Assembly (NCBI GenBank): GCA_900547095.1
Contig: URFG01000015.1
Location: 1 to 25,978 of the forward strand
From: an uncultured Oscillospiraceae bacterium
GTDB taxonomy: Bacteria; Bacillota; Clostridia; Oscillospirales; Acutalibacteraceae
Length of the DNA stretch: 25,978 nt
Direction of reading: 5' to 3'
The translations under genes and the position numbers were made by a program. Positions 14,927-22,921 of this stretch are shown here, piece by piece. Numbering within the stretch: position 1 is the first letter of the stretch; the number at the start of each line of letters is the position of its first letter. The notes below the pieces were generated by a model. It was given only the letters and a program-made list of their open reading frames with translations, was not told the origin of the DNA and searched no databases.

Positions 14927-15703
14927 TTACTCCCATTTTTTCCACGGGGCTTTACCGCTTTTTAAGAGATTTTCAAGAAGCTCTTTTTCGCGCAATGAAT
15001 CCATGCATTGCCAAAAACCCGTATGACGATAGCTCATAAGCTGACCCTTTTTTACAAGTCTTTCAAGGGGCGTTGTTTCAAAAACAGTTTCATCACCGTC
15101 AAGATAGTCGAAGATCTTAGGTTCAAGCACCATAAATCCGGCATTTATAGCGGCACCGTCATTAACCTGTTTTTCTCGGAAACTTTTAACCGTTCCGTTT
15201 TCCAAAACATCTAAAACTCCCTTTTGTTGCTTTTGAACGACTGCGGTAAGAGTTGCAATTTTATTATTTGCCTTATGAAATTCAACAAGGCTATTTATAT
15301 CTACATCGCATACGCCGTCGCCGTAAGTCATCATAAAAGTTTCATTTCCTATATAAGGCTGAACTCTTTTAATTCTGCCTCCGGTCATAGTATTAAGACC
15401 TGTATCGACTACCGTAACTTTCCAAGGCTCGGCGTGCTTTTTATGAATTGTGATTTCATTTCCTTTTGAAAAATCAAAAGTGACATCGCTTGTTTGAATG
15501 AAATAATTTGCAAACCATTCTTTTATAATATGTTGCTTATAACCGGCACAAATAACAAAATCGTTATACCCATAATAAGAATAACCTTTCATTATATGCC
15601 AAAGTATAGGCATACCGCCTATTTCAATGAGCGGCTTAGGTTTATAAACGGATTCTTCTGAAATTCTTGTGCCGAATCCTCCGGCAAGTATAACAACTTT
15701 CAT
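14927..15703 (-). CDS. rfbF: Glucose-1-phosphate cytidylyltransferase
   Basis: 258 residues, nucleotidyltransferase fold. The nucleotide loop is LAGGFGTRISEES (6-18) with KPKPLIEIGG (21-30); the longer ISEES stretch is typical of cytidylyltransferases rather than RmlA. It makes CDP-glucose from CTP and glucose-1-phosphate, opening the CDP-dideoxyhexose pathway. First gene of a seven-gene minus-strand operon. AAAGGA lies 10 bases before ATG 15703. No strong promoter is evident between this start and the tRNA terminator at 15758-15795; the space is AT-rich with only weak -10-like sequences. Confidence 0.93.
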   Translation of the reverse strand: MKVVILAGGFGTRISEESVYKPKPLIEIGGMPILWHIMKGYSYYGYNDFVICAGYKQHIIKEWFANYFIQTSDVTFDFSKGNEITIHKKHAEPWKVTVVDTGLNTMTGGRIKRVQPYIGNETFMMTYGDGVCDVDINSLVEFHKANNKIATLTAVVQKQQKGVLDVLENGTVKSFREKQVNDGAAINAGFMVLEPKIFDYLDGDETVFETTPLERLVKKGQLMSYRHTGFWQCMDSLREKELLENLLKSGKAPWKKWE

Positions 15704-15757
15704 TTTTTCACAATCCTTTATTTTTTATTAAATAAGTAAAAAAGAACTTTTTTAAAG

Positions 15758-15795
15758 TAAAAAAATCGACAAGACTTTTGTCCGGTCCTGTCGAT
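15758..15795 (-). terminator. Terminator after tRNA-Leu
   Basis: On the minus strand ATCGACAGGAC pairs with GTCTTGTCGAT (15795-15785 and 15775-15765; 11 bp, one G-U), followed by TTTTTTT. It starts 3 bases after the tRNA CCA end. Confidence 0.85.
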
Positions 15796-15797
15796 CT

Positions 15798-15883
15798 TGG
15801 TGCCGGTGGTGGGACTTGAACCCACACGCCATTGCTGGCAACAGATTTTGAGTCTGCCTCGTCTGCCATTCCGACACACCGGC
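15798..15883 (-). tRNA. tRNA-Leu (anticodon CAA)
   Basis: 86 bases, class II. The acceptor arms GCCGGTG and CACCGGC pair perfectly over 7 bp, followed by discriminator A and an encoded CCA. The anticodon loop is CTCAAAA within the stem GCAGA/TCTGT, giving CAA for UUG codons. A long variable arm (TGCCAGCAATGGCG) and the T arm GTGGGTTCAAGTCCCAC are clear. Confidence 0.97.
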
Positions 15884-15888
15884 ATATA

Positions 15889-15908
15889 AAGCGCTTGATC
15901 TAGCGCTT
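15889..15908 (-). terminator. Weak hairpin between secG and tRNA-Leu
   Basis: AAGCGCT (15889-15895) and AGCGCTT (15902-15908) form a 7-bp stem with a 6-base loop, followed on the minus strand by TTATATG rather than a full T run. It may be partial termination or a processing site between secG and the tRNA. Confidence 0.4.
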
Positions 15909-15913
15909 AATAT

Positions 15914-16165
15914 TTACTTTCCTAAAGCCGCAATAACATTGGCTACAATTACAAGAGCGAAAAATACAGCCGCAACGATTTTGGTGATTCTTGCAAGCAT
16001 AGCGTCAGCCGTACGAGCCTTGCTTTTTGAAAGGAAAGTGTCAGCTCCTCCGGAAATAGCACCGTTAATTCCCGATCTTCTTCCCTGCTGCATCAGAACG
16101 ATCGCAATAATAAGAAGCGATACGATTATAACTGCAATACCTAATATAATCTTTATAGCACTCAT
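15914..16165 (-). CDS. secG: Preprotein translocase subunit SecG
   Basis: 83 residues: an N-terminal membrane helix (about 4-25, IILGIAVIIVSLLIIAIVLM), the conserved cytosolic loop QQGRRSG...GGADTFLSKSKART, and a second helix (about 60-80). This is the complete SecG pattern; the protein assists the SecYE channel. AAGGAGG lies 8 bases before the start. It has its own promoter at 16210-16238 and probably reads into tRNA-Leu. Confidence 0.93.
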   Translation of the reverse strand: MSAIKIILGIAVIIVSLLIIAIVLMQQGRRSGINGAISGGADTFLSKSKARTADAMLARITKIVAAVFFALVIVANVIAALGK

Positions 16166-16209
16166 ATATAAAGCCTCCTTATATAATCAATTTTTACACT
16201 CGCTTAACT

Positions 16210-16238
16210 ATAATATCATATAATAACCTTTATTGCAA
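16210..16238 (-). promoter_or_regulatory. secG promoter
   Basis: Minus strand: TTGCAA (16238-16233), a 17-base spacer, TATTAT (16215-16210). It lies 45 bases upstream of secG. Confidence 0.65.
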
Positions 16239-16275
16239 CATTTTTTTATCTTTATCGAAAGCTAAAAATAAAAAT

Positions 16276-16638
16276 TTACTCCTTACAGCTTATAAAAAGC
16301 TTTTCCGTGCTTACGGATCTTGATTTTAAATCTTTTACAAAGCCTGTCTTTTTTATCACTTCTTCAGCTGCTTCACTGTAAAAAGCTTCTGTAATGCCTC
16401 TTTGTATCATAGAAAAAACAGCGCTTCTTATAAGCCCGTCGGCTAGAGAAATATCATTTTCGGGAACTATCTTTTCTATCAGAATATCTTTTTTTCTTAT
16501 TTCAAAAATGCAGTATCCTAAAATATTTTCGCCGTCTTTTGCTATCACTGCCGCAGAGTTTTCTTTTAGATCCGCTCCCTCTTTTTTATATATCGGAGCA
16601 ATTATTTCTTTATCCGTATTAAGCTTTACGCTGATCAA
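16276..16638 (-). CDS. Small GNAT-like protein, function unknown
   Basis: 120 residues. The order of elements resembles a short acetyltransferase (GNAT) core: AAVIAKDGENILGYCIFEI as paired strands, then IEKIVPENDISLADGLIRSAVFSMIQRGI as the acceptor strand and the helix, then a last strand near GFVKD. The acetyl-CoA pyrophosphate loop (Q/R-x-x-G-x-G/A) is not evident; ADGLIRSAV stands in that place, so activity is doubtful. Its start overlaps the rluB stop by 4 bases (ATGA). It is the last gene of the scp-dac-rluB operon. Confidence 0.6.
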   Translation of the reverse strand: MISVKLNTDKEIIAPIYKKEGADLKENSAAVIAKDGENILGYCIFEIRKKDILIEKIVPENDISLADGLIRSAVFSMIQRGITEAFYSEAAEEVIKKTGFVKDLKSRSVSTEKLFISCKE

Positions 16639-17378
16639 TTTTCTTCTTCCTTTGATTTTGAAATATTCATAAGCCTGTTAAGCTCTTTATCATTAAGCTC
16701 TCTGTAAGAGCCTGCGGGCAATTTCCCGAGTTTTATTCCGGCAATTTCGGTTCTTTTAAGCCTTAAAACCCTAAGACCTACCGCATCGCACATTTTTCTT
16801 ATCTGCCTGTTTCTGCCCTCGTGAATAATGAAATTGAGAACGGTTCTGTCCTCTCGGCGCTCAATCACGAAAACATCGCACGGAAGAGTTTTTCTTCCGT
16901 CTATTACCACACCGGAAGATAGTTTTTTAAGCTTGTCCTCGGTCACTTCGCCCGCTGCCGTGACACGGTAAGTTTTATTTACATGGTTTGACGGGTGCGT
17001 TAAAATGTTCGCAATTTCGCCGTCGTTCGTCATTATAAGAAGTCCCTCGGAATCCCTGTCAAGTCTGCCTACGGGGAAAATTCTTGCGTTTACATCTTTA
17101 GTCAGATCCGCAACGGTCTTTCTTCCCCTGTCGTCGCTCATAGCCGTGATAAATCCGCGCGGCTTATGAAGCATAATATATATTTTTTCATCGCTTGAAA
17201 TGATATTTTTCTTTCCGACTGTTACCTTATCCCTTTTCGGATCGACTTTATCGCCTAAAATCGCAACCCTGCCGTTTATCCTTACTCTTCCGCTTTTTAT
17301 AAGCTCCTCGGCTTTTCTTCTTGAAAGATCGGTGTTAGCCGCGAGGTGCTTTTGAAGTCTTATTTTTGTTTCTTTCAT
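16635..17378 (-). CDS. rluB: Pseudouridine synthase, RsuA/RluB family
   Basis: 247 residues. An S4 RNA-binding domain (about 5-60: RLQKHLA...SRRKAEELIKSGRVRING) is followed by the catalytic domain. The catalytic aspartate is Asp107 in GRLDRDSEGLL, and the family ends IHEGRNRQIRKMC and LKRTEIAGIKLG are present. It modifies uridine in ribosomal RNA, most likely 23S position 2605 (E. coli numbering), if it is RluB; RsuA-type or RluE/F-type specificity cannot be excluded. Its start shares TAATG with the stop of the carboxypeptidase gene. Confidence 0.9.
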   Translation of the reverse strand: MKETKIRLQKHLAANTDLSRRKAEELIKSGRVRINGRVAILGDKVDPKRDKVTVGKKNIISSDEKIYIMLHKPRGFITAMSDDRGRKTVADLTKDVNARIFPVGRLDRDSEGLLIMTNDGEIANILTHPSNHVNKTYRVTAAGEVTEDKLKKLSSGVVIDGRKTLPCDVFVIERREDRTVLNFIIHEGRNRQIRKMCDAVGLRVLRLKRTEIAGIKLGKLPAGSYRELNDKELNRLMNISKSKEEEN

Positions 17379-18502
17379 TAAATTCTCCCGAACATAAAGA
17401 TCAAAAAATCAAAATAATTTTTAAATCCGTTGTCTTTTTTTCTTTCTATGCTTTTGTTAGCTAAAATTTTTGTTTTCTTTATAAGAATACCATCGGAATA
17501 AAAATTGATGACGCCTATTTCATCGCCTTTTTTTACCGGGGCAAAAACCGTCTGTTTTGTTTCTATCTTGCAGGTAAGTTCCGCCTTTGCCGCAGAGCAA
17601 AGCTCGTGACCTTTAAGCGGAATGCAAAGGCTTTTTTTATTTCCTCCGATAACATTTACTCTTAAATTCTTTATCGGAGGCTCGACCGACTGCACGCTCA
17701 CCGCCTCAAGCCCTAAATCAAGCATTTTTCTGTGATCCGCCCAATCGTCGGGATCGTTAAGAGTAACTGCGATAACTCGCTTTTTATTTTTTTCAGCGCT
17801 TGAAACCAAGCATCTGCCTGCCTTTTTTGTAAAGCCTGTTTTAACCCCTGTTACATCGTCATAAGTCCTTAAAAGCCTGTTGTGATTTATAAGATAAAGC
17901 TTTTTTGTCCCATCGTTTATTGTGACTGTTTTTTGTTTTTGCGCGGCGGCCTTGGCAAAATCTTCATTTAAAAGAGCGTATCTTGCAAGCATTGCCATAT
18001 CAAAGGCTGTGGAAAAATGATCCTCCGCGTCAAGCCCGGAGGGGGTTGCAAAATGCGTATTTTTAAGCTTTAAGCTTTCAGCCTTTTTATTCATAAGCTC
18101 CACAAATTTTTCCGTGCTTCCGGATACCGCGTATGCGGCAACATTTGCGGCGTCGTTGCCCGAAGTTAAGAGCATTCCGTAAAGCAGATCTTCGGCCGTC
18201 ACCTTATCGCCGGCTCTAAGTCCCATAGAGGTGCCCTCTACTCTTATCTGCTCCGCAGTTACCGTGACCGATTTATCCAGGCTGACATTTTCGCAGAGCA
18301 AAAGAGCAGTCATAATTTTAGTGGTGCTTGCCATTGCAAGGCGGTCCTCGGCGTTCTTTGAATAAAGAATTTCTCCCGTATCGGCACAGATAAGCACGGC
18401 TGATGCGGCGCTTAAAGCATCTGCTTTAAAACACGGGAAAATCAGCATTATCGCAAGAGTGAAACTCAATATAAGTTTTGCTCTTTTTCTAAATTTAAGC
18501 AT
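17378..18502 (-). CDS. D-alanyl-D-alanine carboxypeptidase (serine-type, PBP5/DacF family)
   Basis: 374 residues from ATG 18502, preceded by GGTG at 6 bases; a GTG at 18511 is less likely. An N-terminal signal (about 6-30, LILSFTLAIMLIFPCF) precedes the penicillin-binding fold. The active-site motifs are Ser59-x-x-Lys62 (ASTTK), Ser114-Gly-Asn (SGN) and Lys221-Thr-Gly (KTG). A smaller C-terminal domain follows, ending in a hydrophobic tail (NYFDFLIFMFGRI) that could anchor it. It trims the terminal D-Ala of peptidoglycan stem peptides. Position between gerW and rluB matches DacF/DacB-like genes of clostridia and a sporulation link is plausible. Confidence 0.92.
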   Translation of the reverse strand: MLKFRKRAKLILSFTLAIMLIFPCFKADALSAASAVLICADTGEILYSKNAEDRLAMASTTKIMTALLLCENVSLDKSVTVTAEQIRVEGTSMGLRAGDKVTAEDLLYGMLLTSGNDAANVAAYAVSGSTEKFVELMNKKAESLKLKNTHFATPSGLDAEDHFSTAFDMAMLARYALLNEDFAKAAAQKQKTVTINDGTKKLYLINHNRLLRTYDDVTGVKTGFTKKAGRCLVSSAEKNKKRVIAVTLNDPDDWADHRKMLDLGLEAVSVQSVEPPIKNLRVNVIGGNKKSLCIPLKGHELCSAAKAELTCKIETKQTVFAPVKKGDEIGVINFYSDGILIKKTKILANKSIERKKDNGFKNYFDFLIFMFGRI

Positions 18503-18576
18503 AGATATCACCGAATAATTACTATGACTTAAATATGCTCTTTATTACTTATTGCTCCGCTGCAAAAAGGCTATTT

Positions 18577-18984
18577 TTACTCTTCGCTTATAACATTTCC
18601 CTCTTCATCGAACCTTATTTCCTGCCTCTTAAAAAGGCTCTTAGCTTTCTCCAAAAGTTCAGGCATCATATTTATAGCCTTATCAAAGGTGTTAAGGTCA
18701 TTATACACGGGCATCATTTTTATATCGTCACCGTTGACAGCGATAAAAGCTATCGGTGTAACCGTGGCTCCCGCGCCGCTTCCTCCGCCGAAGAGCGAGG
18801 CTCCCGATTTCGACGGAAAATCGCTGCCGCCGGTAGCCAGACCGAATGACACTTTTGATACCGGAATAAGAGTAAAGTTATCGGCTTTTACAGGCGTTCC
18901 GATAATCGTGTCCGCGTCTACCATAGCCCTTAATTTCTGCAAGGTTACATCCATAATACCCTGAATGTTATTATTATCGCTCAT
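18577..18984 (-). CDS. ytfJ: GerW family sporulation protein (YtfJ)
   Basis: 135 residues. The family core is complete: MVDADTIIGTPVKADNFTLIPVSKVSFG, a glycine-rich turn (FGGGSGAGATVTPIAFI), and a C-terminal amphipathic stretch. GerW/YtfJ proteins occur in endospore formers and affect germination in Bacillus; the biochemical role is not known. It begins 6 bases after scpB, in the conserved scpA-scpB-ytfJ order. Confidence 0.93.
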   Translation of the reverse strand: MSDNNNIQGIMDVTLQKLRAMVDADTIIGTPVKADNFTLIPVSKVSFGLATGGSDFPSKSGASLFGGGSGAGATVTPIAFIAVNGDDIKMMPVYNDLNTFDKAINMMPELLEKAKSLFKRQEIRFDEEGNVISEE

Positions 18985-18990
18985 AGGCTG

Positions 18991-19572
18991 TCACTCCTGT
19001 AATTCGTCAAGCTTATCTGAATCTATTTCTAACTGCTCCGCCATATCCGCCGGCTGAACATTATCTTTAGGCAGCGGCGGAAGCTCGCTTAGATCGGAAA
19101 TTGAAAAGCATCTTAAGAAATTATCCGTTGTACCGTATAACAGCGGTTTACCGGGAAGCTCAAGTCTTCCCTTTTCCTCGATAAGATTTTTTTCAATAAG
19201 AGTTGTTATAACTCCCGAACAGTCAACGCCTCTTACCTGCTCGGTAAATGCTCTTGTAACCGGCTGATTATAAGCTATGACCGCAAGCACTTCCAAAGCT
19301 GCGGGAGAAAGCGGAGTTTTTCTTTTGATATCAAAAGCTTTCTTTATATATTCCGCATATTCGGTGCGGGTTGCAAGCTGAAATTTATTTTCAAGCTTTA
19401 AAAGCTTTATTCCGCTGTTGTTTTTTTCAAGTTTATTTTCAAGCTTTAAGGCAATTTCCTCGGATTTTTCCGGAGAAATTTCAAAAATCTCTGAAAGCCT
19501 GTCTATACTTATCGGATCGCCCGAAGCAAAAAGCACTGCCTCAAATGCGCTTAATAATTCTTCGCTGTTCAT
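18991..19572 (-). CDS. scpB: Segregation and condensation protein B
   Basis: 193 residues, two winged-helix domains (about 1-80 and 90-160), with the signature LSPAALEVLAVIAYNQPVTR and the motif VDCSGVITTLIEKNLIEEKGR. ScpB binds ScpA in the SMC-ScpAB condensin that compacts and separates chromosomes. The start overlaps the scpA stop by 4 bases. Confidence 0.95.
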   Translation of the reverse strand: MNSEELLSAFEAVLFASGDPISIDRLSEIFEISPEKSEEIALKLENKLEKNNSGIKLLKLENKFQLATRTEYAEYIKKAFDIKRKTPLSPAALEVLAVIAYNQPVTRAFTEQVRGVDCSGVITTLIEKNLIEEKGRLELPGKPLLYGTTDNFLRCFSISDLSELPPLPKDNVQPADMAEQLEIDSDKLDELQE

Positions 19573-20288
19573 CTTTTTCTGTGCTCCTTATTGAGTTTTA
19601 TCTCCGTTTCGCTGCCGTCGCCGCTCAATTTTATTCTATCCGACTTGCACAGCTCCAAAACCGCCAAAAAAGTGGCTACAAGTTCGGATTTATTTTTAGC
19701 CGACGAATATAGCATAGTGAGCTTCTTCGAACCTGATTTTACAAGATTTCTTAAAACAAAAACGATTTTTGAAGACACTGCGACGATTTTTTTCGCAACT
19801 ATCTTCTTAAACGGCTCTGTAGACGGAGGCAGTCTTCTCTTTCCTCTGCCCACCGCCTCCGAGTATGCTTCAAATAAGATTTCGGGGCGGTGGACAAGCG
19901 CATAAGTCTTGTCCGCCTCAAAAGGCTCGGGTGATTTAATAAAGCTGTCAAATCCGCCTGTCATCAAAGAAAGCTTCTGCGCCATTTCCTTGCAGGTCTG
20001 ATATTCAAGAAGCTCGCCCGTTAATTCCTCTTTGAGCTTTTCTATTTCATCGTGCTTTGGAAGAAGACTGACGGTTTTTATATAAAGCAGTCTTGAAGCC
20101 ATTTCTAAAAATTCGCTCGAAATTTCCATTTCCTGCCGGCGGAAATTTTCTATCTGCTCAAGGTACTGGTCTATAAGAACAGAAAGCTTTATATCATAAA
20201 TATTTAATTTGTTTTTTGAAATAAGCTTTAAAAGCATATCAAAGGGTCCTTCAAAGCTTTCAAGCTTAAAAAGCGGCTGATTTTCCAT
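19569..20288 (-). CDS. scpA: Segregation and condensation protein A (kleisin)
   Basis: 239 residues from ATG 20288, placed by GGGAG 5 bases upstream; a TTG at 20300 overlaps that site. The N-terminal FEGPFDMLLKLISKNKLNIYDI helix that contacts the SMC neck and the C-terminal winged helix (KSELVATFLAVLELCKSDRI) are present, joined by a variable linker. It bridges the SMC dimer and binds ScpB. Confidence 0.95.
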   Translation of the reverse strand: MENQPLFKLESFEGPFDMLLKLISKNKLNIYDIKLSVLIDQYLEQIENFRRQEMEISSEFLEMASRLLYIKTVSLLPKHDEIEKLKEELTGELLEYQTCKEMAQKLSLMTGGFDSFIKSPEPFEADKTYALVHRPEILFEAYSEAVGRGKRRLPPSTEPFKKIVAKKIVAVSSKIVFVLRNLVKSGSKKLTMLYSSAKNKSELVATFLAVLELCKSDRIKLSGDGSETEIKLNKEHRKR

Positions 20289-20303
20289 TCTTACTCCCAA
20301 ATT

Positions 20304-20963
20304 TTAGAAAATTAAATTGAAAAATGCTGCAAAAAGACTGCTTATAAGATTCGCGATAAACCTTATAGGATATCCGAGAATCCCTGTAAACATCAAAATT
20401 AAAAGACCGAGATAGATATATCTTTCATATCTCATCATTTTAAAATACTTATCGCTCGGCAATATAGCAAAAAGTATCCTCGAACCGTCAAGCGGAGGGA
20501 TAGGAATAAGATTGAATACCGCAAGATAGATATTTATTGACGAAAGATAATAAAAGAAAGATATTGCATATAACGCTGCTTCCGAAACCGGTGGCGCAAA
20601 ATGCCTTATAAGAAAATAAAAAAACATCGAAATAAAAGCACACAACAGATTAGCCATAGGCCCTGCGAGCGCCGTGAGCGCCATATCTCTTTTAGGATGC
20701 TTGAAATATCTTGAATCCACCGGCACAGGCTTTGCCCAGCCGAAACCGAAAAACACGATACAAAGCGATCCTATAAGGTCAAGATGCTTAAAAGGATTAA
20801 GCGTGAGCCTTCCCTGATATTTTGCGGTGGGGTCGCCGAGTTTATAGGCTACAAAACCGTGAGCGAACTCGTGAACAGGTAATGTTAAAATAAGTGTTAT
20901 AAAAGATGACAAAAGATAAATCAGAGCAACTCCGATACTGCCCGATCTAAGCAGAGAAAGCAT
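20304..20963 (-). CDS. M50-family site-2 protease homologue, membrane
   Basis: 219 residues with four to six membrane segments. The zinc motif is His31-Glu32-x-x-His35 (HEFAH) and the third-ligand region is NLIPIPPLDG (Asp159). Short M50B proteases of this type (YwhC/rhomboid-like S2P) are common just upstream of scpA in Firmicutes. They cleave within the membrane, but their substrates are mostly unknown. GAGGTG lies 5 bases before the start. It heads the housekeeping operon down to 16276. Confidence 0.9.
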   Translation of the reverse strand: MLSLLRSGSIGVALIYLLSSFITLILTLPVHEFAHGFVAYKLGDPTAKYQGRLTLNPFKHLDLIGSLCIVFFGFGWAKPVPVDSRYFKHPKRDMALTALAGPMANLLCAFISMFFYFLIRHFAPPVSEAALYAISFFYYLSSINIYLAVFNLIPIPPLDGSRILFAILPSDKYFKMMRYERYIYLGLLILMFTGILGYPIRFIANLISSLFAAFFNLIF

Positions 20964-20989
20964 AAAAGCACCTCATTATATTTTATAAT

Positions 20990-21017
20990 ATTATATTATA
21001 CACTATTATCCTTTCAA
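20990..21017 (-). promoter_or_regulatory. Candidate promoter of the M50-scp operon
   Basis: Minus strand: TTGAAA (21017-21012), a 16-base spacer, TATAAT (20995-20990). The -35 falls at the very end of dinB. The surroundings are rich in TATAAT-like sequence, so the exact -10 is uncertain. No terminator is seen between dinB and this operon. Confidence 0.45.
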
Positions 21018-22219
21018 TTACAAGAATTTTGCCCCGATTTTTCTATCACGGTGGCTCTGTGCACAGTGTTTTTTCCGAATTTTTCATTTAAAAGCTCAAG
21101 CGAATTTTCAATCTTTTCAATCTTCTCTTTTTCCTGACCGTTTTCAAAAAAGCTCTGCATAACGGCGGAATTTTCAGTTTTTAAATTTATTGCTCTGATT
21201 CCTAAAGAACGGAGCGAAAATTTTTGCGGACAGTTTTTCTTAAAAAGCTCAAATCCGAATTTTGCCAACTCAAGCGAGCTGTCAGAGACGAAAGTAAGCT
21301 GAGAAGAAAATTCTTTAACATTAAGCCGGGTATCTCTGATATGAATTTGAACAGAGCCTGCAAAAAGTCCGTTTTTCTTAAGCTGAAAAGAAATATCTTC
21401 GCTTAGAGTAAGCAGTGTTTTCCATACTTCGTCAAAGGATTCGATATCGTGATCCAATGTTACCGATTTTCCTATGCTTTTAGGCACGGATCTTTCGGAC
21501 TCATATTTCACAGGCGAGCTGTCGGAGCCGTTTGCATAAGCTTTAAGCAAAGGTCCGTTTTTCCCGAGCAGCTTTTTTAAAGCGCTTTCGTCGCAGCAGG
21601 CAAGGTCGCCGATAGTTATAACACCTATCGATTTAAGCTTAAGCGCTGTGGATCTTCCGATATATAATAGATCGCTTGCACTTATCTTCCATATTTTTTC
21701 CTTGAAATTTTCTTCAGATATGACCGTCACACCGTCGGGCTTTTTCATATCCGAGCCGAGCTTTGCAAAAACCTTGTTAAAGCTCACTCCCACCGAAACC
21801 GTTATTTTAAGCTCGTTTTTTATAGTTTTTCTTATCTTTTCAGCGATCTCATAACCGCTCCCGAAAAGCTTTTCGCTCCCTGTTACATCAAGCCAGCATT
21901 CATCGATCCCGAAAGGCTCTATCATATCGGTAAATCTCGAATAAATTTCACGGGCTAAAAGAGAATATTTTTTATAAGCTTTATAATCGGGAGGAAGAAT
22001 AACAAGCTCGGGACATTTTTTCTTTGCCTCTCGTATTGTTTCCGCGGTTTTTACCCCGAATTTTTTAGCCTGCTCATTTTTTGCTAGCACTATTCCGTGC
22101 CTTTCTTCCTCATTGCCGCAGACAGCGACCGGCAAACCGACAAGCGTCTGGTTATACAAAAGGGATACCGATGCAAAAAAGTTATTCAGATCGCAATGGA
22201 GAATAGTTCTTTTTTTCAC
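21014..22219 (-). CDS. dinB: Y-family DNA polymerase (Pol IV / DinB)
   Basis: 401 residues from GTG 22219: AGGAGG lies 6 bases upstream, whereas the longer TTG frame (22243) would run through that site. Catalytic acids are Asp10 in HCDLNNFFASV and Asp106-Glu107 in GIDECWLDV. The palm-finger, thumb (helix-hairpin-helix around SASDLLYIGRSTALKLKSIGV) and little-finger domains follow in order. It carries out low-fidelity bypass of DNA lesions. It is the third gene of an operon with two small unknown genes that starts at the operator-controlled promoter near 22994. No LexA-type box is visible, which suggests control by the adjacent repressor/protease pair rather than classical SOS. Confidence 0.93.
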   Translation of the reverse strand: MKKRTILHCDLNNFFASVSLLYNQTLVGLPVAVCGNEEERHGIVLAKNEQAKKFGVKTAETIREAKKKCPELVILPPDYKAYKKYSLLAREIYSRFTDMIEPFGIDECWLDVTGSEKLFGSGYEIAEKIRKTIKNELKITVSVGVSFNKVFAKLGSDMKKPDGVTVISEENFKEKIWKISASDLLYIGRSTALKLKSIGVITIGDLACCDESALKKLLGKNGPLLKAYANGSDSSPVKYESERSVPKSIGKSVTLDHDIESFDEVWKTLLTLSEDISFQLKKNGLFAGSVQIHIRDTRLNVKEFSSQLTFVSDSSLELAKFGFELFKKNCPQKFSLRSLGIRAINLKTENSAVMQSFFENGQEKEKIEKIENSLELLNEKFGKNTVHRATVIEKSGQNSCN

Positions 22220-22262
22220 GGTATCCCTCCTCTTTTTATTCAATTATATAGCAATTTTTATC

Positions 22263-22586
22263 TTATGTAAAGCATTTTAACTGCCCCAAAGCTTTAAGAT
22301 GAAGTCTTTCGACCTGCCTTTTGCTGTAACAGAGCGAATAAGCTATTTCTTCAAGACTTTTTCCGCAGATATATTTTTCGGAAAGGATCTCAGATAGGAT
22401 ATTTCCGTCGACTTTATCTATTTTTTCTTCTATTTCATCCCGCTTTTTTCTTGCCTCTTCAATGCCTTTTAAGTATTTTTCGGAATTTTCGGGGGAAATA
22501 TTAAGCATTTCTTTCAGTCTTCTTATCTTTGAAAGCAAAAATCTATACTGCTTTAAAAAACTTCGCTTTTCTTCATATTCCTGCAT
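22263..22586 (-). CDS. Sigma-region-4-like / phage-type small regulator
   Basis: 107 residues. The first ~60 are a charged coiled-coil-like stretch (EKRSFLKQYRFLLSKIRRLKEML; EEARKKRDEIEEKIDKV). The last 40 form a helix-turn-helix of sigma region 4 type: EKYICGKSLEEIAYSLCYSKRQVERL. Similar proteins occur in phages and integrative elements as transcription regulators. GGAG lies 9 bases upstream of ATG 22586. It overlaps the zinc-ribbon gene by 14 bases and lies 43 bases before dinB. It might modulate RNA polymerase in the damage response; this is inference. Confidence 0.65.
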   Translation of the reverse strand: MQEYEEKRSFLKQYRFLLSKIRRLKEMLNISPENSEKYLKGIEEARKKRDEIEEKIDKVDGNILSEILSEKYICGKSLEEIAYSLCYSKRQVERLHLKALGQLKCFT

Positions 22587-22866
22587 ATTTTATTTCTCCT
22601 TTGATAAGCTTAGGAAGAATATAGGCTACAAAATAACCGTAAGAATAATTGGTTTTAAATGCCTTATTATAGCTTTCCACTTTTGAAACTATTTTAGCAA
22701 GCGGGCTTTGCAGCCATTTTCTTCTCCTTTTTTGCTGTTTTTCCCAAAGGTACTGCCCCATTCGGCGGCAGCGACTGTCACAATATTCGGTCCTGCCGTC
22801 CTTTAGTCTTGCTCCGCAATAACGGCAATAAAAATAATTTTTTTCAAAGTCCTGACTTTTGTACAT
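22573..22866 (-). CDS. Small basic zinc-ribbon protein, unknown function
   Basis: 97 residues. The N-terminus has a zinc-ribbon with Cys-x2-Cys and Cys-x3-Cys (FYCRYCGARL, then EYCDSRCRRMGQYLW). A very basic patch, KQQKRRRKW, follows and suggests nucleic-acid binding. The C-terminal ~45 residues are rich in Tyr and Lys without a known domain. AAGGAG lies 10 bases before ATG 22866. It is the first gene behind the promoter at 22966-22994. I do not recognise the family. Confidence 0.7.
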   Translation of the reverse strand: MYKSQDFEKNYFYCRYCGARLKDGRTEYCDSRCRRMGQYLWEKQQKRRRKWLQSPLAKIVSKVESYNKAFKTNYSYGYFVAYILPKLIKGEIKYAGI

Positions 22867-22892
22867 ACTGTTTGTTCTCCTTATAAATTTTC

Positions 22893-22921
22893 TTGACTTT
22901 TACGGAATTATGTAATATACT
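22893..22921 (+). promoter_or_regulatory. Promoter of the XRE-ImmA pair, with operator in its spacer
   Basis: TTGACT (22893-22898), a 17-base spacer holding operator O1 (22900-22915), TATACT (22916-22921). Predicted start near 22928, about 113 bases before the XRE gene. Repressor binding at O1 would block it, giving autoregulation. Confidence 0.7.

Noticed and set aside
8285..15883. Sugar operon as a genomic island inserted at the 3' end of tRNA-Leu
   Set aside because: The tRNA 3' end faces the operon, but no copy of the tRNA end was found at the far side (around 8250-8290), no integrase lies between, and codon style matches the host.
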